A DNA stretch of 64,000 nt from Caloramator australicus RC3 (GTDB taxonomy: Bacteria; Bacillota; Clostridia; Clostridiales; Caloramatoraceae), in the NCBI RefSeq assembly GCF_000297115.1, contig NZ_CAKP01000138.1:51928-115927 (forward strand), written 5' to 3'. Positions 43,999-54,488 of this stretch are shown here, piece by piece. The translations under genes were made by a program, and so were the position numbers. The notes below the pieces were generated by a model that was given only the letters and a program-made list of their open reading frames with translations, searched no databases and had not been told where the DNA came from. Position 1 is the stretch's first letter, and each line of letters opens with the position of its first letter.

Positions 43999-44235
43999 TA
44001 AAAACCGCCCCTTAAAAAGGGACGGATAATTCCGCGGTGCCACCCTAATTGGCATAAAACCCACTTGACTTGATAACGCATCAGCGTCCCACCCTACTCA
44101 TTTCAGGCGGAAGCTCCAGGGTGTCCTTCACCCTCCTTAACCGTGAAGATGCTCTCAATCGCGGCATCCCCTCCCTGTTCGGTGTTTGAAGGCTACTCCT
44201 CCCCTTCACAGCCTTTTAATATAAATTTTTTAATA
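43999..44235 (-). promoter_or_regulatory. T-box leader of hisS-aspS
   Basis: Minus strand: starts near GGCTGTGAAGGGGAGGAG, carries the core AGGGTGGCACCGCGG (about 44,032-44,046), and ends in a terminator with CCGTCCC and GGGGCGG arms and a T5 tail (about 44,003-44,030). The candidate specifier region GGACACC (44120-44126) contains both GAC (Asp) and CAC (His), so the sensed tRNA cannot be fixed by eye. Confidence 0.92.
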
Positions 44236-44238
44236 ATT

Positions 44239-44267
44239 ATATTATCAATAAGTTTAACAAATGTCAA
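44239..44267 (-). promoter_or_regulatory. Promoter of the hisS T-box transcript
   Basis: Minus strand TTGACA (44262-44267), 17-bp spacer, TAATAT (44239-44244). The -35 box lies inside the last codons of hemZ. Confidence 0.85.
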
Positions 44268-45663
44268 TCAACATTTTTATTTTTTCATCTATTTGTTCAT
44301 CTATTCTTAAGATATATTCTTTTACATCTTTAAGATTTGCAACCCTTTCTATCCTTCCTGATTCCCCATAAACAATTTTAGTTACAGCATCAGCACCTAA
44401 GGCTATAACAGTTGTAGATTCTGCTATCATTTGAATATTGTATATGCATTCCTTACCCCTAAAGCTATACCCCACATTCTCAAGGGGGCTAACCATATTC
44501 TTTTGCCTATACATATAATAGGGATGCATTCCTATGCTTTTAACATTATCTGTTGCAATATCATACATTCTGCTTGCTAAATCCTTATCCCCTTTAAACA
44601 TCCTTTCATTTAAAAGACTTGCCCTTTTTACAGCCATAGTATGAATTGTAATGCTATCAGGCATTAAGACTAAAAGCTTTTCCATCGTCCTTTTAACGTG
44701 TTCCTCTTTTTCTCCTGGTAGTCCTATTATGATATCCATATTTATATTATTAAAGCCCACTTCCCTTGATAAATAAAATTTCTCAATTACATCCTCAACC
44801 GTATGCCTTCGTCCAATTAAATCTAGCGTTTCTTGATTCATGGTTTGAGGATTTATGCTGATCCTTGTAATTCCATTTTCCTTTAATATTATTAATTTTT
44901 CCCTATTTAAAGAATCAGGCCTTCCGGCCTCTACAGTAAATTCCCTTAATTTTTTAACGTTGATAAGATCCTTAACCCATGAAAAAAGCTCGTCTAACTC
45001 TTTTTCATTTAAAGAAGTTGGTGTCCCCCCACCAACATAAAGGGTATCAATTGTAATACCCCTATCCTTTAAAAAATTTATAACCGAATAGATTTCCTTT
45101 TTTAATGCAATTAAATAATCCTTAACAAGGTTATTTCCTTTATAGGGATTTGAAGTAAAAGAGCAATAGGCACACCTTGTTGGACAAAAGGGAATGCCTA
45201 TATAAAGGGCAACTGAATTTTTAGGCTGATCTAAGAACGGCGCCTCATTTTTAGCAACTTCCAGTAATAAATTTATCTTTCCCTTAGAAACTAAATATTT
45301 TTCTTTTAAAATTTCTCTTATATTTTCTTCATTAAGGCCCCTTTTAAAGGCATCATGAACTATTTTGGTAGGCCTTATACCAACAAGTATTCCCCATGGC
45401 ATTTTAACTCCGGTTTCATTTTGCAAAAGCTTTAAAAGGGTATACTTTATTGCATTTTTTATTTCTTTTTCATCATAAGAATTCAAATTAAACGATTCAA
45501 AAATTCCATTTAAACTAGCTGTAACCTTGTTGTTGTCCCTGTCATAAATAATTTCGAGCTCATATCCCTCATCCATAAACTTTATTTCATCCTTAGGATA
45601 AAACAAAGATGCTATTTGGTAAACTTCATATCTATAATCATGTCCTTTTAATCCAATCTTCAC
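44254..45663 (-). CDS. hemZ: Oxygen-independent coproporphyrinogen dehydrogenase-like HemZ
   Basis: A 469-residue radical SAM enzyme with the cluster motif CPTRCAYCSF near residue 172 and the glycine-rich SAM loop YVGGGTPTSL. Members of this HemN/HemZ group act in haem synthesis or other radical chemistry. The N-terminal 150 residues are the extra domain of the HemZ subfamily. GTG start with GGGGAGAG upstream. No other haem gene is nearby. Confidence 0.9.
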   Translation of the reverse strand: MKIGLKGHDYRYEVYQIASLFYPKDEIKFMDEGYELEIIYDRDNNKVTASLNGIFESFNLNSYDEKEIKNAIKYTLLKLLQNETGVKMPWGILVGIRPTKIVHDAFKRGLNEENIREILKEKYLVSKGKINLLLEVAKNEAPFLDQPKNSVALYIGIPFCPTRCAYCSFTSNPYKGNNLVKDYLIALKKEIYSVINFLKDRGITIDTLYVGGGTPTSLNEKELDELFSWVKDLINVKKLREFTVEAGRPDSLNREKLIILKENGITRISINPQTMNQETLDLIGRRHTVEDVIEKFYLSREVGFNNINMDIIIGLPGEKEEHVKRTMEKLLVLMPDSITIHTMAVKRASLLNERMFKGDKDLASRMYDIATDNVKSIGMHPYYMYRQKNMVSPLENVGYSFRGKECIYNIQMIAESTTVIALGADAVTKIVYGESGRIERVANLKDVKEYILRIDEQIDEKIKMLIDIC

Positions 45664-45674
45664 AATACTCTCCC

Positions 45675-45857
45675 CTATATATCCTTTTGCGTTCTATCCT
45701 TTAAGAGCTTAACCTCCTCCAAACTAATATTAAGCTCCCTTGCAATTTCGCTGTCCTTAAGTCCACTACTTATAATGTCCATATAAGTATCATAGTCCAA
45801 ATCGTTTAACGGATTTTCATAGTCAAAGGATCTAGACTTATATTTCCTTTTTTTCAT
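45675..45857 (-). CDS. Small helix-turn-helix protein
   Basis: A 60-residue basic protein. Residues 25-58 (YDTYMDIISSGLKDSEIARELNISLEEVKLLKDRT) form a likely helix-turn-helix of the sigma-70 region 4 kind. The ATG at 45857 has AAGGGGGA upstream. It lies 11 bases before hemZ, after the MBL-fold gene. Function unknown; a small DNA-binding protein is likely. Confidence 0.75.
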   Translation of the reverse strand: MKKRKYKSRSFDYENPLNDLDYDTYMDIISSGLKDSEIARELNISLEEVKLLKDRTQKDI

Positions 45858-45908
45858 AAAAAATCCCCCTTTTGGCATACTTCATATTTTAGTATGCCCT
45901 AAGAATGG

Positions 45909-46529
45909 TTATTCATTCAAAAAGGGGTTAAACTTCTTTTCTTTTTCAATTGTAGTAGATGGACCATGTCCAGGAAAAACCTTTGTTTCATCATTTAATA
46001 TTAATAGTTTGTTTTTTATTGAATTTATCAAAGTTTCAAAGGATCCCTTAGGGAAATCCGTTCTGCCTATTGAACCCTGAAAAAGCGTATCTCCTGATAA
46101 TAGTATATTCCCTATCTTAAAGCACAAGCCTCCCGGAGTATGTCCAGGCGTCTCAATAACTTCAATTTTTAAATTGCCAACGTCAATTATATCCCCTTCC
46201 CTTAAATATCCATCGGGTAGGAAGGGTTTAATATTTCTAAAAATAGGAATTAGCTCCTGAGTCCCACCATTTACTAAATACTCATCCTCTTTACCCATTA
46301 AAACTTTAGCACCGCTTTTTGTTTTAATCCTTTCAACTCCAGCAATATGGTCCCCATGACCGTGGGTCAATAAAATATATTTAATTTTTAAACCTAATTC
46401 CTCACATCTTTTTAAAACTTTATCAGGAGTTCCACCCGGATCAACTATTGCACATTCTTTGGTCTTTTCATCTCCGATTAAGTAACAATTAGTCTGAAAA
46501 TAGCCTAATTGGAACGCCTCAAAAATCAT
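45909..46529 (-). CDS. MBL-fold metallohydrolase (glyoxalase II-like)
   Basis: A 206-residue metallo-beta-lactamase-fold protein. The metal motif THGHGDH is in LLTHGHGDHIAGVERI; later ligands are in ETPGHTPGG, LLSGDTLF and VFPGHGPST. It resembles the YcbL/GloB-like hydroxyacylglutathione hydrolases, but Clostridia generally lack glutathione, so another thioester may be used. It follows dtd by 9 bases in the relA-dtd operon. Confidence 0.9.
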   Translation of the reverse strand: MIFEAFQLGYFQTNCYLIGDEKTKECAIVDPGGTPDKVLKRCEELGLKIKYILLTHGHGDHIAGVERIKTKSGAKVLMGKEDEYLVNGGTQELIPIFRNIKPFLPDGYLREGDIIDVGNLKIEVIETPGHTPGGLCFKIGNILLSGDTLFQGSIGRTDFPKGSFETLINSIKNKLLILNDETKVFPGHGPSTTIEKEKKFNPFLNE

Positions 46530-46538
46530 AATCTCACC

Positions 46539-46988
46539 TCAAAAGTTTTTCTTACTGTCCAAAAGCAATGTAACAGGCCCATCGTTTACAAGCTCAACAT
46601 CCATATAAGCTTGGAACTTTCCTGTTTGAACATTTTCGACATATTTTTTGCATTCTTCAACAAATTCGTTATAAATCTTTTCCGCATGCTCAGGTTTTGC
46701 AGCCATCATATAATTAGGTCTTCTTCCCTTTCTGCAGTCTCCGTATAAAGTAAATTGTGAAACCACCAAAAGAGAACCCTTAACATCTATAAGGGATAAA
46801 TTCATTTTTCCATCTTCATCGTCAAAAATTCTTAAATTGCATATTTTATCTGCTAAATATTTTATATCATCAGTATTGTCGCTATCCTCAACACCAAGTA
46901 ATACCAATATACCATTATCTATTTTCCCAGTAAGCTCCCCATCAGCTACAACCTGTGCCCTTTTTACCCTTTGAACAACAGCCCTCAT
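46539..46988 (-). CDS. dtd: D-aminoacyl-tRNA deacylase
   Basis: A 149-residue enzyme that removes D-amino acids, and glycine mischarged on tRNA-Ala, from tRNA. Start [13 protein letters not shown], active-site [15 protein letters not shown], and [11 protein letters not shown] near the end are all present. It is 10 bases after relA. Its presence fits a cell that makes D-ornithine and alanine during fermentation, though the gene is general. Confidence 0.96.
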   Translation of the reverse strand: MRAVVQRVKRAQVVADGELTGKIDNGILVLLGVEDSDNTDDIKYLADKICNLRIFDDEDGKMNLSLIDVKGSLLVVSQFTLYGDCRKGRRPNYMMAAKPEHAEKIYNEFVEECKKYVENVQTGKFQAYMDVELVNDGPVTLLLDSKKNF

Positions 46989-46998
46989 ATTCTCACTC

Positions 46999-49167
46999 CT
47001 AACTTAGATTCCTATAGACATCAATAATTCCATTTAATTTTCTAAGATCCTTAATTAATTTTTCTATTTGTTCAACACTTGTAACTTCAATCGTTAAGTT
47101 TATTAGAGCCAAATGATTTCTTGTTGTTCTTGCATTTATAGCTTTAACTGAAAGCTTTGAATTAGTTAAAGTTGTTGAAATATCAGCAATAAGTCCATGT
47201 CTATCATTAGCTTCAATTGAAATTTCAGCAAGGAATTTTGCATTATGCTCACCTGTCCAGCTTGCATCAATAACTCTATCCGGTTCTGCTTCTGCAAGAT
47301 GCTTGAAGTTGCTACAATCTTTTCTATGGATGGATACGCCTCTCCCTCTTGTTATAAAACCAATTATCTCATCGCCCGGAATTGGATTACAGCATTTTGC
47401 AAACCTAACAAATAAATCCTTTTCTCCTTCTATTATAACTCCAGGTTTTTTGATTTCTCCCTTTCTTGGCTTTTTTTCCACCTTATCTTCAGAAATTATT
47501 TCCTTTTGTGGCAATATTTCCTCCTTTTTAATCTCTTCCTTTAGCTTGCTTATAACCTGATGGGCAGTCAAAGCACCGCTTCCTATTGCTGAATAAAGAT
47601 CCTCAATATTAGAAAAATTAAATTTTCTTATAACTGGTTCAATATACTCTGTCTTCAATGCCTCATTTAAATTTAAGCCCTGCCTTTTTATTTCCTTTTC
47701 AAAGGTTTCCCTTCCCTTTTCTATATTTTCCTCTTTAAAGGTCCTTTTAAACCATTGCCTTATTTTATTTTTAGCCTGTGAGCTTTTTGCAATATTAAGC
47801 CAATCTCTGCTTGGCCCCTTAGAGTTGGCGGATGTTATTATTTCAACTATATCCCCTGTCTTTAGTTTATAATCAAGGGGAACCATCCTTCCATTTACCT
47901 TTGCTCCAACGCATTTGTTTCCAACATCGGTATGAATCCTATAGGCAAAGTCTATAGGCGTAGAATCGACAGGAAGATCAATAACAGCACCCTTTGGAGT
48001 AAATACAAAGACTTCATCAGAGAAAAGATCTATTTTAACAGTTTCCATGAACTCCGTTGCATCCTTTGCTTCCTTTTGAAGCTCAAGGATTTGTCTTAAC
48101 CAATGAAGTTTTTCATCTATATCCAGCTCTTTATTGTTAATCCCTTCTTTGTATTTCCAATGGGCAGCAATACCGTATTCAGCAGTCCTATGCATCTCCC
48201 ATGTTCTTATCTGAATTTCAAAGGGCTGTCCATTAGGCCCAATTACAGTAGAATGAAGGGATTGATACATATTAGGCTTTGGCATCGCTATATAATCCTT
48301 AAATCTTCCAGGAATAGGTTTCCACAAAGTATGAACAATGCCAAGGGCTGCATAGCAGTCCTTAACCGTATCGACGATTACCCTTACAGCCAAAAGGTCA
48401 AATATTTGGTCAAAGGTTTTGTTTTTATAGTGCATTTTTCTATAAATACTGTAAAAGTGTTTTGGTCTTCCATCTATATCTGCTTTAATCCCTGCCTGTT
48501 CTAATTTTTCCTGAAGTATATTTTTAATTTCATTTATCTCCTTTTCCCTTTCAGCCCTTTTCTTTTGAACTTTAGAAACTAACTCATAATATTCATCTGG
48601 ATGCAGGTATCTTAATGATAAATCCTCAAGTTCCCACTTAATTTTAGAAATACCGAGTCTATGGGCTAACGGTGCATAGATATCCAATGTCTCCTCAGCC
48701 TTAGCCTTTTGCTTTTCAGGTGGAAGATATTTTAAGGTCCTCATATTATGGAGCCTATCTGCAAGCTTTATTAAAATTACTCTAATATCCTTTGCCATTG
48801 CAATCAAAACTTTTCTTATATTCTCAGCCTGCTGTTCTTCCTTTGATTTATATTCTATTTTCCCAAGTTTTGTTACACCATCCACAAGATCCGCAATACT
48901 TTCATTAAATTCCCTTTTTACGTCCTCATAGCTCAAATGGGTGTCTTCAACAACATCGTGTAAGAGGGCAGCACAAATGGCGTCAGTATCAAGACCCATT
49001 TCAACAAGAATAATCGCAACTTCAACAGGATGAAGTATATATGGATCCCCTGACTCCCTTAATTGGCCTTCATGAGCCTTTTCCGCCACATTATATGCCT
49101 TTTTAATCATTTCAATATCAACGTCTAAATTATTCTCCTTAATCTTTTCTAATAACCTTTGTAGCAT
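46999..49167 (-). CDS. relA: Bifunctional (p)ppGpp synthetase/hydrolase
   Basis: A 722-residue RelA/SpoT homologue. HD hydrolase domain near residues 30-180 ([31 protein letters not shown]), synthetase domain near 220-340 ([25 protein letters not shown]), TGS near 390-450 ([38 protein letters not shown]), zinc-finger-like part ([20 protein letters not shown]) and a C-terminal ACT domain. All parts are intact, so both making and breaking of the alarmone are expected. It sits in the usual apt-relA-dtd order. Confidence 0.97.
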   Translation of the reverse strand: MLQRLLEKIKENNLDVDIEMIKKAYNVAEKAHEGQLRESGDPYILHPVEVAIILVEMGLDTDAICAALLHDVVEDTHLSYEDVKREFNESIADLVDGVTKLGKIEYKSKEEQQAENIRKVLIAMAKDIRVILIKLADRLHNMRTLKYLPPEKQKAKAEETLDIYAPLAHRLGISKIKWELEDLSLRYLHPDEYYELVSKVQKKRAEREKEINEIKNILQEKLEQAGIKADIDGRPKHFYSIYRKMHYKNKTFDQIFDLLAVRVIVDTVKDCYAALGIVHTLWKPIPGRFKDYIAMPKPNMYQSLHSTVIGPNGQPFEIQIRTWEMHRTAEYGIAAHWKYKEGINNKELDIDEKLHWLRQILELQKEAKDATEFMETVKIDLFSDEVFVFTPKGAVIDLPVDSTPIDFAYRIHTDVGNKCVGAKVNGRMVPLDYKLKTGDIVEIITSANSKGPSRDWLNIAKSSQAKNKIRQWFKRTFKEENIEKGRETFEKEIKRQGLNLNEALKTEYIEPVIRKFNFSNIEDLYSAIGSGALTAHQVISKLKEEIKKEEILPQKEIISEDKVEKKPRKGEIKKPGVIIEGEKDLFVRFAKCCNPIPGDEIIGFITRGRGVSIHRKDCSNFKHLAEAEPDRVIDASWTGEHNAKFLAEISIEANDRHGLIADISTTLTNSKLSVKAINARTTRNHLALINLTIEVTSVEQIEKLIKDLRKLNGIIDVYRNLS

Positions 49168-49196
49168 AATTAGCCCTCTTCCCCATTGTAAAATTT

Positions 49197-49219
49197 ATGG
49201 CTGGTCAAAAACCAGCCAT
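49197..49219 (-). other. Hairpin between apt and relA
   Basis: Nine-base perfect arms (49197-49205 with 49211-49219). The minus-strand tail is poor in T, so it may be a leaky terminator or leader hairpin of relA. Confidence 0.5.
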
Positions 49220-49273
49220 GTTTTTAATATATTATATATTAATCTTCATCATTTTGCAAATTTTTTCGACATT

Positions 49274-49792
49274 TTAAAATTCATATTGAACTAATGAAAA
49301 TACATCATATCCTTCAAGCTTTTCCCTTCCATTAAGGCCAGTAAGTTCAACAACAAATCCCATAGAAGCAACAACCCCACCAAGCTCCTCTACAAGCTTT
49401 GCAACAGCTGAAATTGTTCCTCCAGTTGCAAGAAGGTCATCCACTATTAGAACCCTTTGTCCTGGCTCTATAGCATCCTTATGAATTTCTAATGCATCAT
49501 TGCCATATTCTAATGAATATTCATATTTTAAAGTATCAGCTGGAAGCTTTCCAGGCTTTCTTACTGGAACAAAACCAACGCCTAAAGCATAGGCAACAGG
49601 TGCCCCAAGAACAAATCCCCTTGCTTCAGGACCAACAACCAAATCGATTTCCTTATCCTTAACTATTTCAACTATTTTATCTATAACATCCTTAAATGCC
49701 TCTCCATCCTTAAGAACAGTAGTAATATCCTTAAAGCTTATTCCCTTCTTTGGAAAATCCTCTATTATTCTTATTTTTTCCTTTAAATCCAT
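49274..49792 (-). CDS. apt: Adenine phosphoribosyltransferase
   Basis: A 172-residue purine salvage enzyme making AMP from adenine and PRPP. The PRPP loop is [33 protein letters not shown] is also typical. Full length. It begins 3 bases after recJ, and GGGAGG lies within the recJ end. Confidence 0.97.
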   Translation of the reverse strand: MDLKEKIRIIEDFPKKGISFKDITTVLKDGEAFKDVIDKIVEIVKDKEIDLVVGPEARGFVLGAPVAYALGVGFVPVRKPGKLPADTLKYEYSLEYGNDALEIHKDAIEPGQRVLIVDDLLATGGTISAVAKLVEELGGVVASMGFVVELTGLNGREKLEGYDVFSLVQYEF

Positions 49793-49794
49793 TT

Positions 49795-52163
49795 TTATAC
49801 CTCCCTGATTTTATTTTCTAACAAATTGATTATTTTATTAAAATTATCTTCCAAATCATCAGCAATTGTCAAAATTTCTGTGCTGTTAGGAAGAATTTTT
49901 ATCTTATCATCCTTTGTAAATATTCTAATTGCTCCTATTTTTTTTAAATAAACTATCATCCTGTATAGCAAAAATATATTTATATCAAATTTACATGCTA
50001 TATCATCTAAACTACCAACAACTTCATTATACATCAAATCTTCAAGAAACTTAATAGCCTTTTTATCGTCAAATGTTATCATGTTTTTAAGATTTTTTAA
50101 TCTACTAATAAACTCTTCATTTAAAAAATGATAAACCGTAACGTCTAAGCTATCTAAATACAAATAATCATCTACATTTATTAGATAATCATAGATAAGA
50201 ACCTCATTATTTTTAAAATCAATTTCCTTAATTTTAGGTAAGAGAATAAATTGCGATTCAAGTCCAAAATTTTTGTAAAGGTTAAAATCCATCACCTGTC
50301 TAAATTTATCAACCTCTTCTATCGAATTATAATCGTTTAACAATATAATTCCTCTTTTAAAATAAACAAACTCCTTTAAAAAATTCAGATCATAGTTTAA
50401 ATAATTTATATTTTTTGTTTCAATAAAAGGAAAGTCGCTAAAATTTAGGACTTCTTTAATATTTCTAAAATAATTTTCCTTAAGCTTACTTCCACTATAA
50501 TCCATAGAAGGTTTAATATCTTTTATATTAAGCTGAACATTTCTTGTATTATTCCATTCGTTTATATTCAAATTAAAGGCCACATCGATATATTCCCAGT
50601 CTCTATCCATAAATTCCACGTTATTTATAAAATCAACACAATCCAATGTTTTGGAATCTTTTTCAATGAGCATTTTAATATACTGTCCTTGATTGCCTAT
50701 CCTTCTTTTAGATATTACCCTTGCATTCATAAGGCAAAATATCGGCTGATTATTGCCCATCCCAAAAGGCTCTAACATATTTAAAAGTTCACATGTTTCA
50801 ATGTTCAAATCATCAGAATCAAGTTCTAAGTCTATATCTATTCTTTCTGCAAAGTATTCACAATCTATTTTTTTAGCAAGTTCATTGAGCCTTTTTCTAA
50901 AATCATCAAGCTTTGACTTTTCAATTGTAAGTCCTGCTGCAAGTTCATGTCCGCCGTATTTAACAAGAAGATCCTTACATTCTACTAAATTATCATAAAG
51001 ATTAAATCCCCTTATACTTCTTCCTGAACCCCTTAGTGTTTCACCTTCTTCGTAAAACAATATAGTTGGTCTATTGAATCTTTCCACTATCCTCGAAGCA
51101 ACAATTCCAATTACACCAACATGCCAGTTTGGTGATGATAAAACTATTACTCTGTCCTTTTTAAGATCTATCTCCCTTTGAATCTTTTCTATGCATTCAT
51201 CTAATATCTCCTGTTCAATTTGCTGCCTTTTTTATTTTCCTGATCAAGGTATTTTGCAATCTGCATTGCCTTTTCATTATCGCTTGTAATAAAAAGCTCC
51301 ACAGCAATTTTGGCATCGCTTAATCTTCCTGCAGCATTTAGCCTTGGTGCGATTTGAAAGGCCACATTATAGGTTGAAATCTTGTCCTTAATTCCTGCAA
51401 CCTGCTTTATTGCATTTATTCCAGCCTTATCGCTAGTTAGTATTTTTTCAAGACCATATTTTACAATAATTCTATTTTCATCTGTGATATCAACAATATC
51501 AGCTATTGTTCCAATAGCAACTAGATCTAAAAATTCCTCGTATCCCTGAAGATCATAAAACTTAAATAAAGCCTGAACAAGTTTAAATGCTACGCCACAT
51601 CCAGCAAGCCCCTTAAAGGGGTATTGGCAGTCATGCCTTTTAGGATTTAATGCTATTGTATTTGGGATCCTTTCTTTACATTCATGATGGTCAGTAATTA
51701 TTATATCCAATCCCTTTTCCTTTGCATATTCAACTTCTTCAATAGCGCTTATTCCACAGTCAACTGTTATAACAAGATCCACATCAAGGGAGCTTATATG
51801 GTCAATCGCTTCTCTATTAATACCATATCCTTCATTAACTCTGTCGGGAATATAAAAACTAACATCTACTCCTAATTTATTAAATGCCCTATAAAGAATT
51901 GCTGTGCTTGTGATGCCATCAACATCATAGTCCCCATAAATATATATCTTTTCCCTTTTCTTAATAGCTTCATCGATCCTATCTATTGCCCTGTCCATAT
52001 CCTTTAAAAGAAAAGGATCATAAAGCAACCTAAGATCAGGATTCAAAAAAATGTCTGCCTTCTCCTTTGAATTTATACCTCTTGAAATAAGCAAACTATT
52101 TATAACTTTGTTTTCATGAACAATTAAATCAAAGTTTTTCTCTTTAACATCCCATCGTTTCAT
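49795..52163 (-). pseudogene. recJ: RecJ single-stranded-DNA exonuclease, frameshifted at an A6 run
   Basis: The 5' part (52163-51201) encodes DHH motifs (YGDYDVDGITSTAIL, ITVDCGISAIEE, ITDHHE, NPKRHDCQYPFKGLAGCGVAFK). It stops just after LDQENKKGSKLNRRY. Shifting frame at the A6 run (51228-51233) restores QQIEQEILDECIEKIQRE and then VLSSPNWHVGVIGIVASRI, which leads straight into the second part (51087-49795) with GSGRSIRGFNLYDNL and GGHELAAGL. One missing base explains it. It may be a sequencing error, since recJ is rarely lost here; otherwise the exonuclease is broken. The ATG at 52163 has GAGGAG upstream. Confidence 0.88.
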
Positions 52164-52205
52164 ACCTTTCTCCTCGACAGACACAAAAAATTAGGAAACA
52201 AAGAT

Positions 52206-52234
52206 ATTATATATAAAGTAAAGGCATTTTGCAA
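52206..52234 (-). promoter_or_regulatory. Promoter of recJ-apt
   Basis: Minus strand TTGCAA (52229-52234), 17-bp spacer, TATAAT (52206-52211), right after the secF terminator. Confidence 0.6.
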
Positions 52235-52261
52235 TAAAAAAGAGTTAGCAGAGCTAACTCT
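52230..52261 (-). terminator. Terminator after secDF
   Basis: Nine-base arms AGAGTTAGC/GCTAACTCT (52241-52249 with 52253-52261) followed by TTTTTTATT on the minus strand. Confidence 0.88.
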
Positions 52262-52266
52262 TTTTA

Positions 52267-53136
52267 TCATACCCTTTGTCCTTGTCTTTTTTCAAATATC
52301 ACCCACAATGGGCTGGCGATAAAGATTGAAGAATAAGCACCGCTAATGATACCTATGATCAGTGGTAATGCAAATTCCTTTATGGATGGAACTCCAAATA
52401 TATAAATTGCTGTTATTGTAAATAAAGTCGTTAATGTAGTATTAATTGATCTTGCTAGTGTTTGAGTTATACTTGCATCTACCAAAGTTTCAAAGTCATG
52501 ATATTTTCCAAGCTTTCTGTTTTCCCTTATTCTATCAAATACGACTATAGTATCGTTAATAGAATAACCTAATATAGTTAACATCGCTGCAATAAAGCTT
52601 GAGTTTACTGGAATTTGTAAAATTGTATAAACGGATATAGTAACTAACAAGTCATGAACTAATGCAATTATGGCTGCAAGCCCTGACCATAGTTCAAATC
52701 TAAATGATGTATAAATAAGGATACCTAAAGTAGCAAGCAATGTTGAAATTATTGCACTTCTTCTAAGTTCCTTACCTATAGATGGTCCTATAGTATCTAT
52801 TGAACGAAGGGCATCATCTTTTAATCCATACTTTGCCTTAACATCATTAAATATTTGATTTACTTGTTCTGTTGTTATTTTATTACTTCTTATAGTAACT
52901 TCATATCCTTCTATTTCTCTAACATCGATTTGTGGGTCATATTTTTCAAGGGATTTTCTAAGTTCCACAACATCAAACTCTTTTCCAATCTTAATTGTAA
53001 CAACAGTTCCTCCCTTAAAGTCGATACCAAGGTTTAATCCCTTAAATAGCCATGTTGCCATTCCTACGATAATTATAATCAATGATATTGTAAACCATAT
53101 TTTGCTCTTTTCAACAATCTTAAACATTCTTTCCAT
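52267..53136 (-). CDS. secF: Protein translocase subunit SecF
   Basis: A 289-residue membrane protein of the RND-like SecDF complex that uses the ion gradient to pull secreted proteins out. One N-terminal span (IWFTISLIIIIVGMATWLF), the periplasmic-type domain (GIDFKGGTVVTIKIG), then five spans with GYSINDTIVVFDRIREN. It begins 14 bases after secD. Confidence 0.96.
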   Translation of the reverse strand: MERMFKIVEKSKIWFTISLIIIIVGMATWLFKGLNLGIDFKGGTVVTIKIGKEFDVVELRKSLEKYDPQIDVREIEGYEVTIRSNKITTEQVNQIFNDVKAKYGLKDDALRSIDTIGPSIGKELRRSAIISTLLATLGILIYTSFRFELWSGLAAIIALVHDLLVTISVYTILQIPVNSSFIAAMLTILGYSINDTIVVFDRIRENRKLGKYHDFETLVDASITQTLARSINTTLTTLFTITAIYIFGVPSIKEFALPLIIGIISGAYSSIFIASPLWVIFEKRQGQRV

Positions 53137-53150
53137 TTTAATCCCTCCCC

Positions 53151-54383
53151 CTATGCTCCGTAGAATTTGCTGTTAGTAATCCATCCTGCATTTACAAAGG
53201 ATTTAAGCAGGAATCTTGTTACAGTTATAGCTGTAAACATACTTGATAAAACACCTATAATTAGGGTGAGGGCAAAACCTTTAACTGCACCCGTTCCAAT
53301 AAAGAACAGAACAAATCCAGCAATTAAAGTAGTTACATTTGAGTCTAAAATTGAAGTAAATGCCCTCCTAAATCCAGCGTCGATTGCTGTCCTTAAGGAT
53401 TTACCTAATTTCAATTCTTCCTTAATTCTTTCAAATATAAGAACATTAGCGTCAACAGCCATACCTATTGAAAGTAAAAGCCCTGCAATACCAGGTAAAG
53501 TTAAAGTTGCTTTAATAACAACTGTAAACACCAATGCTGTTATAATCATATATACCATAAGGGCAAGGTCTGCAATAAGACCTGGAATTCTATAGTAAAG
53601 TAGCATAAATAACATGACTAAAGCAATACCAATTGTTGCAGCTTTTAAGCTTGTTGGGATAGCCTCTGCTCCAAGGGCTGGTCCAATAGCTCTTATAGTT
53701 GCAGGATTCAACTTTACAGGAAGAGCACCAGATTTTATAATCCCTGCAAGCCTTTTAGCTTCTTCAACATTTTTGCTTCCAGTGATAATTGCTTCACCAT
53801 CTGGAATAACTGATTGAACAGTTGGCGCTGAAACTAAATCCTCATCCATATAAATTGCAATCTGCTTTCCTAAGTATTTTTGAGTTGCTTCAGCAAACTT
53901 CTTTGCTCCCTCTTGATTGAGCTTCAATTGAACTACAGGTGCATTTGTCCTTTGATCTACTCCTACAGTAGCATCCTTTACATCTTTTCCAGTTATTATT
54001 TCATCATTATTAGGACCTACAAATCTTAATCTTCCTGTTTTCCCAATTTGCTCAAGGGCAGCCTTAGGATCATAAATTCCTGGTATCTCAACCCTTATTC
54101 TATTACTGCCTGTTATAGCTACAATAGGCTCACTAACGCCTAATGAATTAACTCTAAGTTCAATTAAATCCCTTGTTCTTTCAATTGTATCTTTACTTAC
54201 ATTCTGATCAACTATTTCCTCCTCAACATAAACTCCACCCTTTAAATCAAGTCCAAGTTTAACTATTTTGCTGAGCGGCTTTACTTGATAATCCCCTAAT
54301 GTTAGACCATTCACTAATACATAAGAAAGAAACAAAATTAATAAAGTAGTAACGATAAAATAAATCCTACCTCTGGTTTTCAT
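53151..54383 (-). CDS. secD: Protein translocase subunit SecD
   Basis: A 410-residue membrane partner of SecF. GLDLKGGVYVEEEIVDQN near the start, an outer P1 domain of reduced size (as in Firmicutes), and DANVLIFERIKEELKLGKSLRTAI in the membrane part. YajC, often next to secD, is not in this window; the SCIFF genes stand in its place. Confidence 0.96.
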   Translation of the reverse strand: MKTRGRIYFIVTTLLILFLSYVLVNGLTLGDYQVKPLSKIVKLGLDLKGGVYVEEEIVDQNVSKDTIERTRDLIELRVNSLGVSEPIVAITGSNRIRVEIPGIYDPKAALEQIGKTGRLRFVGPNNDEIITGKDVKDATVGVDQRTNAPVVQLKLNQEGAKKFAEATQKYLGKQIAIYMDEDLVSAPTVQSVIPDGEAIITGSKNVEEAKRLAGIIKSGALPVKLNPATIRAIGPALGAEAIPTSLKAATIGIALVMLFMLLYYRIPGLIADLALMVYMIITALVFTVVIKATLTLPGIAGLLLSIGMAVDANVLIFERIKEELKLGKSLRTAIDAGFRRAFTSILDSNVTTLIAGFVLFFIGTGAVKGFALTLIIGVLSSMFTAITVTRFLLKSFVNAGWITNSKFYGA

Positions 54384-54488
54384 ATTAATCCCCCTTCATT
54401 ACTATGTCTTTTGCATAAGGACAAATGCCTCTAAAAAAGCAAACTACTTAATATAATTCTACATAAAAGACAAAATTCCTTCTAAATT

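Noticed and set aside
49795..52184. Two separate RecJ-like genes
   Set aside because: The gap between them encodes the missing RecJ residues in the shifted frame, so it is one gene with one frameshift.
54384..54488. A defined promoter for secDF
   Set aside because: Only weak TTGTCT/TAAGTA-like boxes are present, not enough to call.
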